DNA of 39,067 nucleotides, from contig NZ_JAKSXX010000060.1 in NCBI RefSeq assembly GCF_022829385.1, positions 1-39,067 on the forward strand, written 5' to 3'. Under the pieces are notes generated by a model that saw nothing but the letters and a program-made list of their open reading frames with translations, did no database searches and was not told the DNA's origin. Source of the stretch: Methylobacterium sp. J-070 (lineage in GTDB: Bacteria; Pseudomonadota; Alphaproteobacteria; Rhizobiales; Beijerinckiaceae). A program made the translations under genes and the position numbers. This document shows positions 30,593 through 38,644 of the stretch, one piece after another; the first letter of the stretch is position 1; each line of letters starts with the position of its first letter.

Positions 30593-32005
30593 ATGCGCCG
30601 TCACCGTCACGCCAAGATCGTCGCCACCGTGGGACCCGCCAGCGCGGCGCCCGAGCGGCTGCGCGCCCTGTTCCTCGCCGGGGTCGACACGTTCCGGCTG
30701 AATTTCAGCCACGGGGTGCAGGACGACCACGCACGGGTCCATGCCGCGATCCGGGACCTTGAGAGGGAGGTCGGCCGCCCGATCGGGATCCTTCAGGACC
30801 TGCAGGGCCCGAAGATCCGGATCGGCACGCTGCGGGGCGGTCGCCTCGACCTCAGGGCGGGCGAGATGGTGCGCTTCGTCCTTGAAGGCACCGAGGGCGA
30901 CAAGCAGACGATCCCGCTGCAGCACCCCGAGATCTTCGACGCGGTGGTGCCGGGTCAGGAGCTGCTCATCGACGACGGGCGCGTGCGGGTGCGGGTCACC
31001 GGGCCGGAGCGCACCGCCATCACCGCCGAGGTCGTCACCGGCGGCCCGATCTCCAACCGCAAGGGCGTGAACCTCCCTGGCACGCTGCTCGACCTGTCGC
31101 CGCTGACCGACAAGGACCGCGCCGACCTCGCCTTCGGGCTGGAACTCGGCGTCGACTGGGTTGCCCTGTCGTTCGTGCAGAAGCCGTCGGACCTCATCGA
31201 GGCCAGGGGGATCATCGGCGAGCGCGCCGGCATCATGTCGAAGATCGAGAAGCCGCAGGCGCTGGACCGGATCGACGACATCATCCGCCTCTCCGACGCC
31301 GTCATGGTGGCCCGGGGCGACCTCGGCGTCGAGATCCCGCACGAGGACGTTCCGGGCCGTCAGAAGGAGCTGATCCGGGCCTGCCGGCTCGCCGTGAAGC
31401 CGGTGGTGGTGGCGACCCAGATGCTCGACTCGATGGTCAACGCCCCTGCGCCGACCCGGGCCGAGGCCTCGGACGTCGCCACCGCGATCTACGACGGTGC
31501 CGACGCCGTGATGCTCTCGGCGGAATCGGCGACCGGGCTCTACCCGGTCGAGGCCGTGACGATGATGGACCGGATCATCCGGAGCGTCGAAGGGCACAAG
31601 CTCTACCACTCGATCGTGGCGGCCTCGGAGCCGGGCGAGGAGGAGACGCCGCCCCACGCGGTCGCCACGGCCACGGCCGACCTCGCCGAGGCGGTGCACG
31701 CGGCCGCGATCGTCGCCTACACGGCGAGCGGGACGACCGCCGCCCGGGTCGCCCGCAAGCGCCCGGCCGCCTCGATCCTGGCGCTGACCCCGAACGTCGC
31801 GACCTCGCGGCGGCTGAGCCTGCTCTGGGGGGCGCACAGCGTCCTGACGGAGGACGTCGACAGCTACGAGGAGATGACCACGAAGGCCCGCCACCACGCG
31901 CGGGAGGAAGGCTTCGCCAAGCCCAACGACATCATCGTGGTGACCGCCGGCATCCCGTTCCACACCGCCGGCAACACCAACAACATCCGCCTGATGCAGG
32001 TCTGA
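30593..32005 (+). CDS. pyk: Pyruvate kinase
   Basis: This 470-aa enzyme is of normal length for bacterial type. It converts phosphoenolpyruvate and ADP to pyruvate and ATP in the cytoplasm. Visible signatures are KIVATVGPASAAPERLRALF, TFRLNFSHG, GILQDLQGPKIRIGTL, MSKIEKPQALDRIDDIIRLS with the active-site Lys, ARGDLGVEIP, and ATQMLDSMVNAPAPTRAEAS. The C-terminal domain ends AGNTNNIRLMQV. ATG 30593 follows an AGGAGG site. It is a stand-alone housekeeping gene. Confidence 0.96.
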   Translation: MRRHRHAKIVATVGPASAAPERLRALFLAGVDTFRLNFSHGVQDDHARVHAAIRDLEREVGRPIGILQDLQGPKIRIGTLRGGRLDLRAGEMVRFVLEGTEGDKQTIPLQHPEIFDAVVPGQELLIDDGRVRVRVTGPERTAITAEVVTGGPISNRKGVNLPGTLLDLSPLTDKDRADLAFGLELGVDWVALSFVQKPSDLIEARGIIGERAGIMSKIEKPQALDRIDDIIRLSDAVMVARGDLGVEIPHEDVPGRQKELIRACRLAVKPVVVATQMLDSMVNAPAPTRAEASDVATAIYDGADAVMLSAESATGLYPVEAVTMMDRIIRSVEGHKLYHSIVAASEPGEEETPPHAVATATADLAEAVHAAAIVAYTASGTTAARVARKRPAASILALTPNVATSRRLSLLWGAHSVLTEDVDSYEEMTTKARHHAREEGFAKPNDIIVVTAGIPFHTAGNTNNIRLMQV

Positions 32006-32102
32006 GGCGGGCATCGCCGACGCGGCGGGTGGAACGCGGCTCGCGCCTCGCCCGTTGAATCCGAAGCTGCGCCGTGGTGGCGCGAGACCGGAGGGCCGAC
32101 CC

Positions 32103-32231
32103 ATGAACCTGATCGGACGCATTGTCACCAAGCTTCTCGGCAACGAGAACCGCCCCGTCGACCGCGACGACCGCAACGCCAGCACGGCGACCCCGATCGG
32201 CCGCCTCGTCACGAAGATCCTGGGCAAGTAG
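32103..32231 (+). CDS. 42-aa microprotein with a duplicated amphipathic segment
   Basis: ATG 32103 follows GGAGGG, about 8 nt upstream. The product begins MNLIGRIVTKLLGN and ends PIGRLVTKILGK. These two 11-residue blocks (IGRIVTKLLGN and IGRLVTKILGK) differ by mainly conservative changes and flank a charged, disordered linker rich in Asp, Arg and Asn. The blocks would form cationic amphipathic helices that could sit on a membrane. It is below usual annotation length limits, but the ribosome site, GC3-rich codons and the following hairpin support a real gene. Function unknown. Confidence 0.6.
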   Translation: MNLIGRIVTKLLGNENRPVDRDDRNASTATPIGRLVTKILGK

Positions 32232-32242
32232 ACGCTTCGACC

Positions 32243-32266
32243 GCCGCGCCCTCCGCAGGGCGCGGC
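32243..32266. terminator. Hairpin between convergent genes
   Basis: GCCGCGCCCT (32243-32252) pairs perfectly with AGGGCGCGGC (32257-32266) around CCGC. It lies 11 nt after the 42-aa ORF and 15 nt past the stop of the leftward patatin gene. There is no clear U-tract. Confidence 0.5.
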
Positions 32267-32281
32267 GCGGGCCATCCGGGC

Positions 32282-33469
32282 TCAGTTGTCGATCGCGCTC
32301 ACGGCCTCCTTCAGTACCGGGGCCGCCGGCACCGTGTGCTGCCAGAACGTGCCGGTCCGGCCCTTCTCCAGACCGGCCTCGTAAAGTTCGCGCATGTAGG
32401 CCGTGTCGAAGCCCTTGGCGGCCGACGCCTTCGGGCCGTTCTCGTCGATATAGGTGAGGTTGAAGCCGATCCCGTTGTTGCGGGCCAGCGCGTAGGTCGC
32501 CGTCAGCGTGGCCCGCGAGCGCGCCCGGCTCGCCGTGGTGAAGGAGCGCTCGACGATGGAGAGCGTGTTGTTCTTGGCGAGCTCGAATTCGGGCTCCAGG
32601 CGGCCGTTGATCACCACGAAGATGTCGGCCTTGCCCCCGGTCCGGATCCGCCCGTCGCGCAGGAGCAGCGACTGCGGAAGGGTGAAGACCGGCGTCACCA
32701 CCGACCCGTCCACATGCATCTCCTGGAAGCGGGCGTCGCCCGCGGAGACGTCGATGAACTGCGGCGGGAACACCGCCGGGATGCTGGCGGAGGCGGCCAG
32801 CACGTCGCGGAACAGCTCCCGGGCGTTGGGAACGCCGCTCGCCGCGATGGCGCCCATGTTCCAGATCACCGCGCGCTGGGCATCGAGGTTCGTGGTGACC
32901 ACGAGGAGCCGCCGGCCCTTGGCGTGCTCCTCGGCCACCGCCCGCAGCAGGTCGGCCGTGACGTAGCGGTCGATCAGGTCACGCAGGCGCCCGTCGCCGA
33001 ACAGGCCGGAGCCGAACAGCACGTTCGCGAGGTTCGGCGAGGCGACCAGCTCGCCGGCGACGCCGCTGGTGTAGAACTCGGTCAGGTAGGGATCGTAGGC
33101 CGGGCCCAGGAACGCGAAGGGCGCGATCAGCGCGCCGGTGGACACGCCCGAGACGAGGGTGAATTCGGGGCGCCTGCCCGAGGCCGTCCAGCCGTTCAGC
33201 ACCCCCGCCCCGTAGGCGCCGTCGCCGCCGCCGCCGGAGAGCGCCAGATAGGTGAAGCCGCGGGTGCGGCGCTGCGGGTTGGCGGCGAGTTCCGCGATCG
33301 TCTCCACCGAGGCGTCGGCGTAGACGCGCGCGCCGGGGATTCCGGGCACGCTGGCGAAGGCGGCCTGCTGGGCCGTGTAGGGCACGCGCGGGACGCTCCC
33401 GCAGGCCGCGACCTGCGCCGCCATCCCGAGCGCGCCCAGCGCGCGCAGGCCCATCTGACGGAAACCCAT
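32282..33469 (-). CDS. Patatin-like phospholipase, predicted lipoprotein
   Basis: This is a 395-aa protein from ATG 33469 (GGGGTGAGG upstream). The N-terminus MGFRQMGLRALGALGMAAQV leads to AACGS, a lipobox-like site with Cys as the lipidated residue. The patatin domain shows the oxyanion motif SGGGGDGAYGAG, the nucleophile elbow GVSTG (Ser), and the catalytic Asp in HVDGSVV. The enzyme should be an acyl hydrolase on the periplasmic side of the envelope, acting on phospholipid or another ester. The C-terminal region (NNTLSIVERSFTTASRARSR and onward) is typical of this bacterial subgroup. No secretion partner adjacent. Confidence 0.88.
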   Translation of the reverse strand: MGFRQMGLRALGALGMAAQVAACGSVPRVPYTAQQAAFASVPGIPGARVYADASVETIAELAANPQRRTRGFTYLALSGGGGDGAYGAGVLNGWTASGRRPEFTLVSGVSTGALIAPFAFLGPAYDPYLTEFYTSGVAGELVASPNLANVLFGSGLFGDGRLRDLIDRYVTADLLRAVAEEHAKGRRLLVVTTNLDAQRAVIWNMGAIAASGVPNARELFRDVLAASASIPAVFPPQFIDVSAGDARFQEMHVDGSVVTPVFTLPQSLLLRDGRIRTGGKADIFVVINGRLEPEFELAKNNTLSIVERSFTTASRARSRATLTATYALARNNGIGFNLTYIDENGPKASAAKGFDTAYMRELYEAGLEKGRTGTFWQHTVPAAPVLKEAVSAIDN

Positions 33470-33886
33470 CACCCTCACCCCGATCCGTGGTTCACGCCAC
33501 TCTGCCACACGGAACGAGCTTGGCCGTAGCGGCGGTTCCGCCGTCGCCGGCTCGGCGGCGCGATATGGCCGTGCTGTTGCGCGGGGGGCACGATCCCGCG
33601 GGATCGCGGCGCGAGCGTGGCCGTCGCCGATCAGGCCGCCGCGTTCGGGGCGCCCTTTGCCGGTGGACAGGGGGGCCGCCGGGCCGCAAGCCGGCCTTGC
33701 AACGCTCGGGAACGCCGCGCTAGGGTCCGGCCGTGGCTTGGGAACAGGGTGTCGCACGCGGTGCGGCAGCCGGCGCGCGGGTGCACGGTCTGCTTGGCGG
33801 CTCGATCGCCCGAGTGACGGGTCTGCCAGCCCCGATGCGGACCGAAGGCCGTGGCGGGTTTCGGGCCGCAGGGGCGGAGGGGGATT
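33470..33886. other. Divergent intergenic region between patatin gene and gcrA
   Basis: These 417 nt contain the promoters of the leftward patatin gene and rightward gcrA. It holds no convincing coding frame, tRNA, strong hairpin or repeat, and I did not identify a CtrA box or a GANTC cluster. Only the ribosome site GGCGGAGGGGG before 33887 is clear. Confidence 0.5.
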
Positions 33887-34414
33887 ATGGAAGCGGGCCT
33901 GAGCTGGACGGACGATCGCGTGGCTCTGCTGCGCCGGTTGTGGGAGGACGGGCAGAGCGCGAGCAAGATCGCGGCGCAGCTCGGCGGCGTCACGCGCAAC
34001 GCGGTGATCGGGAAGGTCCACCGTCTGGGTCTGGCCGGACGGGCCCGGGGTGGCGAGGATGGCCAGGCCGACGCGCCGGCCTCGAAGGTGGTGGAGATCG
34101 AGACCGCCATCGCGGTGGTCGAGACCCAGGCGCCGGAGCCGGTGGCAATCCTCGCGCATCGCCCGGCGCCGGAATTCCCCGCCCCCGCACCGTCGCCGGA
34201 GCCGGTGGCCCTGCAGGTCTCCCAGCGCGTCACCATCATGGACCTGCGGGAATCCATGTGCCGCTGGCCGCTCGGCGATCCGACCACGCCGGAGTTCCGG
34301 TTCTGCGGCGCCCGCTCGATCACCGGCCTGCCCTACTGCACCCACCACGCCGAGATCGCCTACCAGCCCGCCACGGAGCGGAAGCGGGATCGCCGCGTCG
34401 CCTCGTTCCGCTGA
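33887..34414 (+). CDS. gcrA: GcrA cell cycle regulator
   Basis: This 175-aa protein begins with the GcrA DNA-binding domain: SWTDDRVALLRRLWEDGQSA, then SKIAAQLGGVTRNAVIGKVH RLGL. A Pro/Ala linker leads to the conserved C-terminal part MCRWPLGDPTTPEFRFCGAR and YCTHHAEIAYQP, which contacts RNA polymerase sigma70 in Caulobacter. GcrA activates S-phase and division genes at promoters carrying CcrM-methylated GANTC. This is a strong marker for Alphaproteobacteria and links to the CtrA boxes elsewhere in the window, although the two loci are 19 kb apart. Confidence 0.95.
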   Translation: MEAGLSWTDDRVALLRRLWEDGQSASKIAAQLGGVTRNAVIGKVHRLGLAGRARGGEDGQADAPASKVVEIETAIAVVETQAPEPVAILAHRPAPEFPAPAPSPEPVALQVSQRVTIMDLRESMCRWPLGDPTTPEFRFCGARSITGLPYCTHHAEIAYQPATERKRDRRVASFR

Positions 34415-34435
34415 GGCAGCCGCCGGGATCCCGGC

Positions 34436-35389
34436 CTAGGGCGGGAGGATCCCGGTCTCCCGCAGAACCTGCGCGGTGGCCGGGTTCAGCCACGCCGCCG
34501 GCACGATCCCGACGAGGTGTCTCGGGTGGGTCGTGCCCAGATCGGCCCGCACCAGTGCTCTGACGAGCCGTTCGGGCGTCGGGCCCTCGAAGCCGGGGCG
34601 CGCGAGCACGAAGCTCCAGGAGCCGACGGTCGCGATCTGCGCGCCCTGTCCGGGGAAGCTGCCGGCCGGCACGGTGAGCCGCTTCATCACGGCGCCGGGC
34701 TGGGCCAGTTGCGCGATGCCCGCCTCGGACGGACCGAAGAAGCGGGCGCCCCCCGGTCCCCGGGCCATGGCCGCGAAGCCGGGCCAGTCGAGCCCACCGC
34801 CCCAGAGCGCATCCGCCCGCCCGTCCCGGACCATCGACGGCCCGTCCCCGGCCCGATCGAGCAGGATCGGGCGGATGTCCCGCTCGGGATCGAGACCGGA
34901 GGCGCGGAGGGCGTTGCGGCCCATCACGGTCAATCCGGACTTGTGGGTGCCCAGCACCACGGCGCGCCCGCGGAGGTCCGCCACCGTCCGGATCGGGCTT
35001 TCCGCTGGGACCGCGAACAGGCCGGGGGTCGCATACATCGGCGCCAGCACGGTGAGGCCGCCACCCTCCGAAAGCGCCGGGTAGGCGTACTCGCCCTGAA
35101 CGAGAGCGAGGTCGACGCGGCCGTCGCGCAGGAGCCCGATATTCTCCGCGGAGCCCCCCGTGGCCCGGGTTTCGATCGTCAGCATCGGGTCCGAGGCCCG
35201 CATCGCGGCCACGAAGGTCTCTCCGAAGGCCGGGAAGCCGCCTCCGGGGGTCGCGGTCGCCAGCACGATTCGCGCCGTCTCCGCCGCTCGGACCGGGCCC
35301 GCGCCGACGAGAGCGACGGCGGACAGGAGCGCGACCCGGCGCGTCGGCCCGCGCCGGCCGACAACCCGCGTCCGAGAACAATCTTCCAT
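34436..35389 (-). CDS. TAXI-family TRAP transporter solute-binding protein, orphan
   Basis: This 317-aa protein runs from ATG 35389 (GTG 35425 would add 12 residues). A signal peptide with twin Arg ([20 protein letters not shown]) ends near RAAETA. The mature protein has [52 protein letters not shown] and [20 protein letters not shown]. These fit periplasmic TAXI/NMT1-like binding proteins that capture small carboxylates or amino acids. No TRAP membrane subunit (4TM or 12TM) is adjacent, so it either partners a transporter encoded elsewhere or acts as a sensor. It converges on gcrA, with 21 nt between stops. Confidence 0.83.
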   Translation of the reverse strand: MEDCSRTRVVGRRGPTRRVALLSAVALVGAGPVRAAETARIVLATATPGGGFPAFGETFVAAMRASDPMLTIETRATGGSAENIGLLRDGRVDLALVQGEYAYPALSEGGGLTVLAPMYATPGLFAVPAESPIRTVADLRGRAVVLGTHKSGLTVMGRNALRASGLDPERDIRPILLDRAGDGPSMVRDGRADALWGGGLDWPGFAAMARGPGGARFFGPSEAGIAQLAQPGAVMKRLTVPAGSFPGQGAQIATVGSWSFVLARPGFEGPTPERLVRALVRADLGTTHPRHLVGIVPAAWLNPATAQVLRETGILPP

Positions 35390-35588
35390 CGAACCCAGCC
35401 AAGTCAGCAAGGCCGTCCCCTCCACGCCCGAAACCGTCGCGAAAAGCGGAAAGAACTTTTGGCGAGGGCACTTAGCCCGATTGCCCCGGTTGCGGCAACG
35501 CGATATCGCAGCCTCCCGTCGGGCGGCACGACACGCAGACCGACGGGCCCCATATCTGTCCGACGCTTACCCGTTCAGGAGCTCCGCA

Positions 35589-36563
35589 ATGGCCGATTCC
35601 CTCAGCGCGCCGGCGAAGGTCGGTCATGGCCGTGTCTACGGCTCGATCACCGAGACGATCGGCAACACCCCGCTGGTGCGTCTCAACCGCCTGCCGAAGG
35701 AGCACGGCGTGGATGCCGAGATCCTGCTGAAGCTCGAGTTCTTCAACCCGATCGCCAGCGTCAAGGACCGCATCGGCGTCAACATGATCGACGCCCTGGA
35801 GGCGTCCGGCAAGCTTCAGCCCGGCGGAACGCTGGTTGAGCCGACCTCCGGCAATACCGGGATCGCCCTGGCCTTCACGGCCGCGGCCCGCGGCTACCGT
35901 CTGATCCTGGTGATGCCCGAGACCATGTCGCTGGAGCGGCGCAAGATGCTGGCCTTCCTGGGGGCGGAGCTGGCGCTCACCCCCGGCGCGCAGGGCATGA
36001 AGGGCGCCATCGCCAAGGCCGAGGAACTCCTGAAGGAGATCCCCGGCTCGGTGATGCCGCAGCAATTCTCGAACCCGGCCAATCCCGACATCCACCGGAG
36101 GACCACCGCGGAGGAGATCTGGAGCGACACCGGCGGTGCGCTCGACGCCTTCGTGGCGGGCGTGGGCACCGGCGGCACCGTGACGGGCGTCGGCGAGGTG
36201 CTGAAGCCCCGCCTGCCCAACCTGAAGGTCTTCGCCGTGGAGCCGCAGGACTCGCCGGTGATCTCCGGCGGGCAGCCCGGACCCCACAAGATCCAGGGCA
36301 TCGGCGCCGGCTTCATTCCCGAGAACCTGCACACGGGCATCCTCGACGGCGTGCTGAAGGTCTCCAACGAGACCGCGTTCGAGACCGCCCGGGCCCTGGC
36401 TCGGCTGGACGGCATCCCCGGCGGCATCTCGACCGGCGGCAACGTGGCCGCGGCGCTGGAACTGGCCAAGCGGCCGGAGTTCAAGGGCAAACGGATCGTC
36501 ACGGTCGCCTGCTCGTTCGCCGAGCGCTACATCTCGTCGGCGCTCTTCGACGGGATCGGCTGA
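35589..36563 (+). CDS. cysK: Cysteine synthase A (O-acetylserine sulfhydrylase)
   Basis: This 324-aa PLP enzyme makes cysteine from O-acetylserine and sulfide in the cytoplasm. The PLP lysine lies in [16 protein letters not shown]. The substrate loop is [13 protein letters not shown], the phosphate cup is [15 protein letters not shown], and the C-terminal Ser loop is [19 protein letters not shown] 35589 has CAGGAG 6-8 nt upstream. It is a single-gene unit closed by the strong terminator at 36595-36636. The two preceding residues [14 protein letters not shown] are a short unconserved extension common in Alphaproteobacteria. Confidence 0.95.
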   Translation: MADSLSAPAKVGHGRVYGSITETIGNTPLVRLNRLPKEHGVDAEILLKLEFFNPIASVKDRIGVNMIDALEASGKLQPGGTLVEPTSGNTGIALAFTAAARGYRLILVMPETMSLERRKMLAFLGAELALTPGAQGMKGAIAKAEELLKEIPGSVMPQQFSNPANPDIHRRTTAEEIWSDTGGALDAFVAGVGTGGTVTGVGEVLKPRLPNLKVFAVEPQDSPVISGGQPGPHKIQGIGAGFIPENLHTGILDGVLKVSNETAFETARALARLDGIPGGISTGGNVAAALELAKRPEFKGKRIVTVACSFAERYISSALFDGIG

Positions 36564-36594
36564 TAAGCCGCCCGGAGCGCCCGGCGCTCGATCA

Positions 36595-36636
36595 CCGCCT
36601 GTGCCGCGCCGGACGAAGCCGGCGCGGCACAGGCGG
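36595..36636 (+). terminator. 18-bp perfect hairpin terminator of cysK
   Basis: CCGCCTGTGCCGCGCCGG (36595-36612) pairs completely with 36619-36636 around the 6-nt loop ACGAAG. It starts 31 nt after the cysK stop and is followed by CCTCTCCCCC, with few U residues. Confidence 0.75.
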
Positions 36637-36675
36637 CCTCTCCCCCACCGCTCCTTCAGCTCACGATCGACCGTC

Positions 36676-36725
36676 CAAGACAGAGTATCGAATATTTAGC
36701 CTCTGATATTAATATTTGATGGGTC
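36676..36725. promoter_or_regulatory. AT-rich block with helically phased AATATTT repeats
   Basis: In this high-GC region the block 36688-36720 is mostly A/T. AATATTT occurs at 36691-36697 and 36711-36717, exactly 20 bp apart, and ATATTAATAT forms a dyad at the second copy. It precedes the exported-protein gene at 36881 by about 160 nt. It may be an upstream promoter element or a site for an AT-preferring nucleoid protein. Confidence 0.4.
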
Positions 36726-36880
36726 GGACATCGGGTGCACACACTCTATGCGGCCCGTTCTGCTGTTCTTAGTGAGTTATTTCCCGATCTTCGCGCGGAA
36801 CAAGTCTTCGTCCATCGGCGCTGGATCTTCCTGCATCCTTCCGGTAATCGCCAGCCGCCTGTCCGGACGGAGACTCACCC

Positions 36881-37378
36881 ATGCGTGGCCTTGTCGTTCT
36901 CCTGTGCTGCCTCTGGTCACAGGCTGCGCCGGCGCAGGGATTCGCGGTCCATGACCTGACGGGAATGGCCGAGGCGGCCAGGGCCGCGTTCGGCGGCGAC
37001 TCCAAAGCCCAGGCGGAGCCGCTGCGTCTGATCGTGACCTGCGCGGCGTGCGCGGGCGCGCCCTCGGTCGATCTCCAGCTCGGGCGCCTGACCGACGGCA
37101 CCGAGGAGCGGGTCCGGTCCGGAAAAACCTCCTTCGCCGCGCTCGAAGGCATCTGCGTCAAGCGCAATCCGGATTGCCGGCTGACCAGCCTGTCCGTGGG
37201 CCGGGCGGTCGGCTGGATCAGCGTCTACGCGATCGGCCGAAGCGGGGGTGCGACGGCCGTCATCCTGCGGGACGGAGACCTGCTGTCCATCGAGGCCCGG
37301 GCGGCCGATCGCGGAACCGCCGAGGACGCGGTGCAGCGTCTAGCGCAAGCCGTGGTGCCGCGGATCGTCGGGCGCTGA
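36881..37378 (+). CDS. Exported hypothetical protein
   Basis: This 165-aa protein has a signal peptide (MRGLVVLLCCLWSQAAPAQG). The mature part is a small domain with a Cys pair (VTCAACAG) and two further Cys (GICVKRNPDC), suggesting disulfides in the periplasm. It alternates strands and helices (TSFAALEGICVK, GRAVGWISVYAIG, AVILRDGDLLSIEARAA) and ends in an amphipathic helix. I do not recognise the family. It precedes the run of disordered-protein genes by 71 nt, but a small hairpin-like AGCCC/GGGCT after its stop suggests separate units. Confidence 0.65.
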   Translation: MRGLVVLLCCLWSQAAPAQGFAVHDLTGMAEAARAAFGGDSKAQAEPLRLIVTCAACAGAPSVDLQLGRLTDGTEERVRSGKTSFAALEGICVKRNPDCRLTSLSVGRAVGWISVYAIGRSGGATAVILRDGDLLSIEARAADRGTAEDAVQRLAQAVVPRIVGR

Positions 37379-37449
37379 AGCCCGACCGGGCTACTGCGCG
37401 CAACCGTCCTCCGCCGCCTCCGTTGTCCCGCGCAGACGCAGAGAGGCGC

Positions 37450-37674
37450 ATGATGACGAAGCAGGCAGAGCAATCGCCGCCGCGCAGCGGCGAGACACCT
37501 CCCGACCGCAGGGGTCAGGGCCCGGCGACGGGCCCTGGGCAGTCCGGCGCGTCCGCCGGGACGGAGGCGGCGCCGACGAACGGCGATGCGTCGCCAGGCC
37601 TTGGCAGTCCGGAGCTGAGCGAGGCGATCGATCGCGCCACCGCGGCGGTCGGCCAGGACGACGGGAAGCGCTGA
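37450..37674 (+). CDS. Small disordered hydrophilic protein, first of three coupled genes
   Basis: This 74-aa protein is rich in Gly, Pro, Ala, Ser, Gln and charged residues. Only the C-terminal SPELSEAIDRATAAVGQDDG could form a helix. It has no signal peptide, Cys or aromatic residue. Its TGA overlaps the next ATG (TGATG), so synthesis is coupled. The composition is like hydrophilins or LEA-type stress proteins, which is a compositional argument and not homology. Confidence 0.5.
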   Translation: MMTKQAEQSPPRSGETPPDRRGQGPATGPGQSGASAGTEAAPTNGDASPGLGSPELSEAIDRATAAVGQDDGKR

Positions 37675-37988
37675 TGGGCAGGCTCACGAGCGACTCCGGA
37701 ACCGTCACCCGCAAGCCCGACGACGCCGTCGGCACGCGCGGCGACCCTCCCGCGGGCGGCGGCCATCAGACCGCCGATCAGGCCGCCATCACCGGGATGG
37801 GGTCGGGCGAAGCGGCACGCCCCGAGCCGAAGGGCGGCTGGGGCCGAACCGGCGAGCCTGGACGCTCACCGCCGGCCGTGGGCGGCTCGTCCGGCGGTCA
37901 TTCCGACCAGAAGGCGTCCCGGGGCCCGGCCGCCGGCGAGACGGTGGCGGCCGGTCGATCCCGGGCGGAGCGGGAGGATCGGGAATGA
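37674..37988 (+). CDS. Small disordered hydrophilic protein, second of three coupled genes
   Basis: This 104-aa protein begins MGRLTSDSGTVTRKPDDAVG. Gly, Pro, Ser, Arg, Ala, Asp and Glu dominate; one Trp (GGWGRTGE) is the only bulky aromatic. No domain or signal is visible. The end overlaps the next ORF as ATGA. Coupling on both sides argues that all three frames are real. Possible role in desiccation or osmotic stress, by composition only. Confidence 0.5.
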   Translation: MGRLTSDSGTVTRKPDDAVGTRGDPPAGGGHQTADQAAITGMGSGEAARPEPKGGWGRTGEPGRSPPAVGGSSGGHSDQKASRGPAAGETVAAGRSRAEREDRE

Positions 37989-38143
37989 CCGAGCGCGAGG
38001 ACACCGACTCCAAGACGGGGAAGCCGAAGAACGTCGCGCCGGACGCGGTGAAGGATCCGAACGAGAAGACCGACGGCAAGCCCGGGGCGGGCCCATCGGG
38101 TGGCGCGAGCCAGAACGACGAGACCGATCCCGGCGGCAGCTGA
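37985..38143 (+). CDS. Small disordered hydrophilic protein, third of three coupled genes
   Basis: This 52-aa product runs from MTEREDTDSKTGKPKNVAPD to ASQNDETDPGGS. It has no Leu, Ile, Phe, Tyr, Trp, His or Cys, an extreme bias towards Asp, Glu, Lys, Gly, Pro, Asn and Thr. It starts within the ATGA overlap of the upstream stop. It is too short for most gene callers. Composition fits a hydrophilin-type protectant; no homology claimed. Confidence 0.5.
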   Translation: MTEREDTDSKTGKPKNVAPDAVKDPNEKTDGKPGAGPSGGASQNDETDPGGS

Positions 38144-38252
38144 TCGATCGGATTGGCGGCGGCGCCGTGGTCTGCCGTTCACACCCCGTCGCAACGCCGC
38201 GGCGGGGTGGCGGCGGCTCGACCGGCCGCTGTCGCGTGCGCCGACTCTGCGC

Positions 38253-38507
38253 TCAGGTGAGCCGGAAGGGGATCGGATCGGCGGTCAGCCGCACGTCGTC
38301 CGGGCGGCAGCCGGACTCGTCGCAGGCGTAGCGGATCGCGTCCCGGCGGGTGCGGAAGATGCCCCCGGCCCGTCCGCCGGCCTCCAGGGCGACCCAGTGG
38401 CCCTCGCCGTCCTGGCCGACGAGATAGGAGAGCGGCGGCGCGGCGGCGGGCGGCCGGGCCGGTTGGAGCGGATTTGACGCGACGGGCATGGGGATCACAG
38501 GGTTCAC
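38253..38507 (-). CDS. Small hypothetical protein with a GHW-type motif
   Basis: This is an 84-aa protein. After a Pro/Ala-rich N-terminal 25 residues it carries YLVGQDGEGHWVALEAGGRA, then GGIFRTRRDAIRYACDESG, a compact beta-beta-alpha arrangement. I recall the same pattern in many small uncharacterised proteins of Methylobacterium and Bradyrhizobium. It is cytoplasmic and of unknown function. It reads leftward from 38507, ahead of the convergent disordered-protein genes. Confidence 0.7.
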   Translation of the reverse strand: MNPVIPMPVASNPLQPARPPAAAPPLSYLVGQDGEGHWVALEAGGRAGGIFRTRRDAIRYACDESGCRPDDVRLTADPIPFRLT

Positions 38508-38598
38508 ACGGGCCTCTCAGGACCGCGATGCCGAGCTAAGCCGCCCGGCATAAGGGTTCGAGCGACGCCAAGGCAGCAGGGCATAAGGGAGCCATCAG

Positions 38599-38622
38599 CA
38601 ACCGGGCCTGAGCGCCCGGTTG
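38599..38622 (-). terminator. 9-bp hairpin downstream of typA
   Basis: CAACCGGGC (38599-38607) pairs with GCCCGGTTG (38614-38622) around a 6-nt loop, 22 nt past the typA stop. No U-tract follows, so it may be a weak terminator or a 3'-end protector. Confidence 0.45.
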
Positions 38623-38644
38623 TCGATCGTTCACCTCTCCCGGA

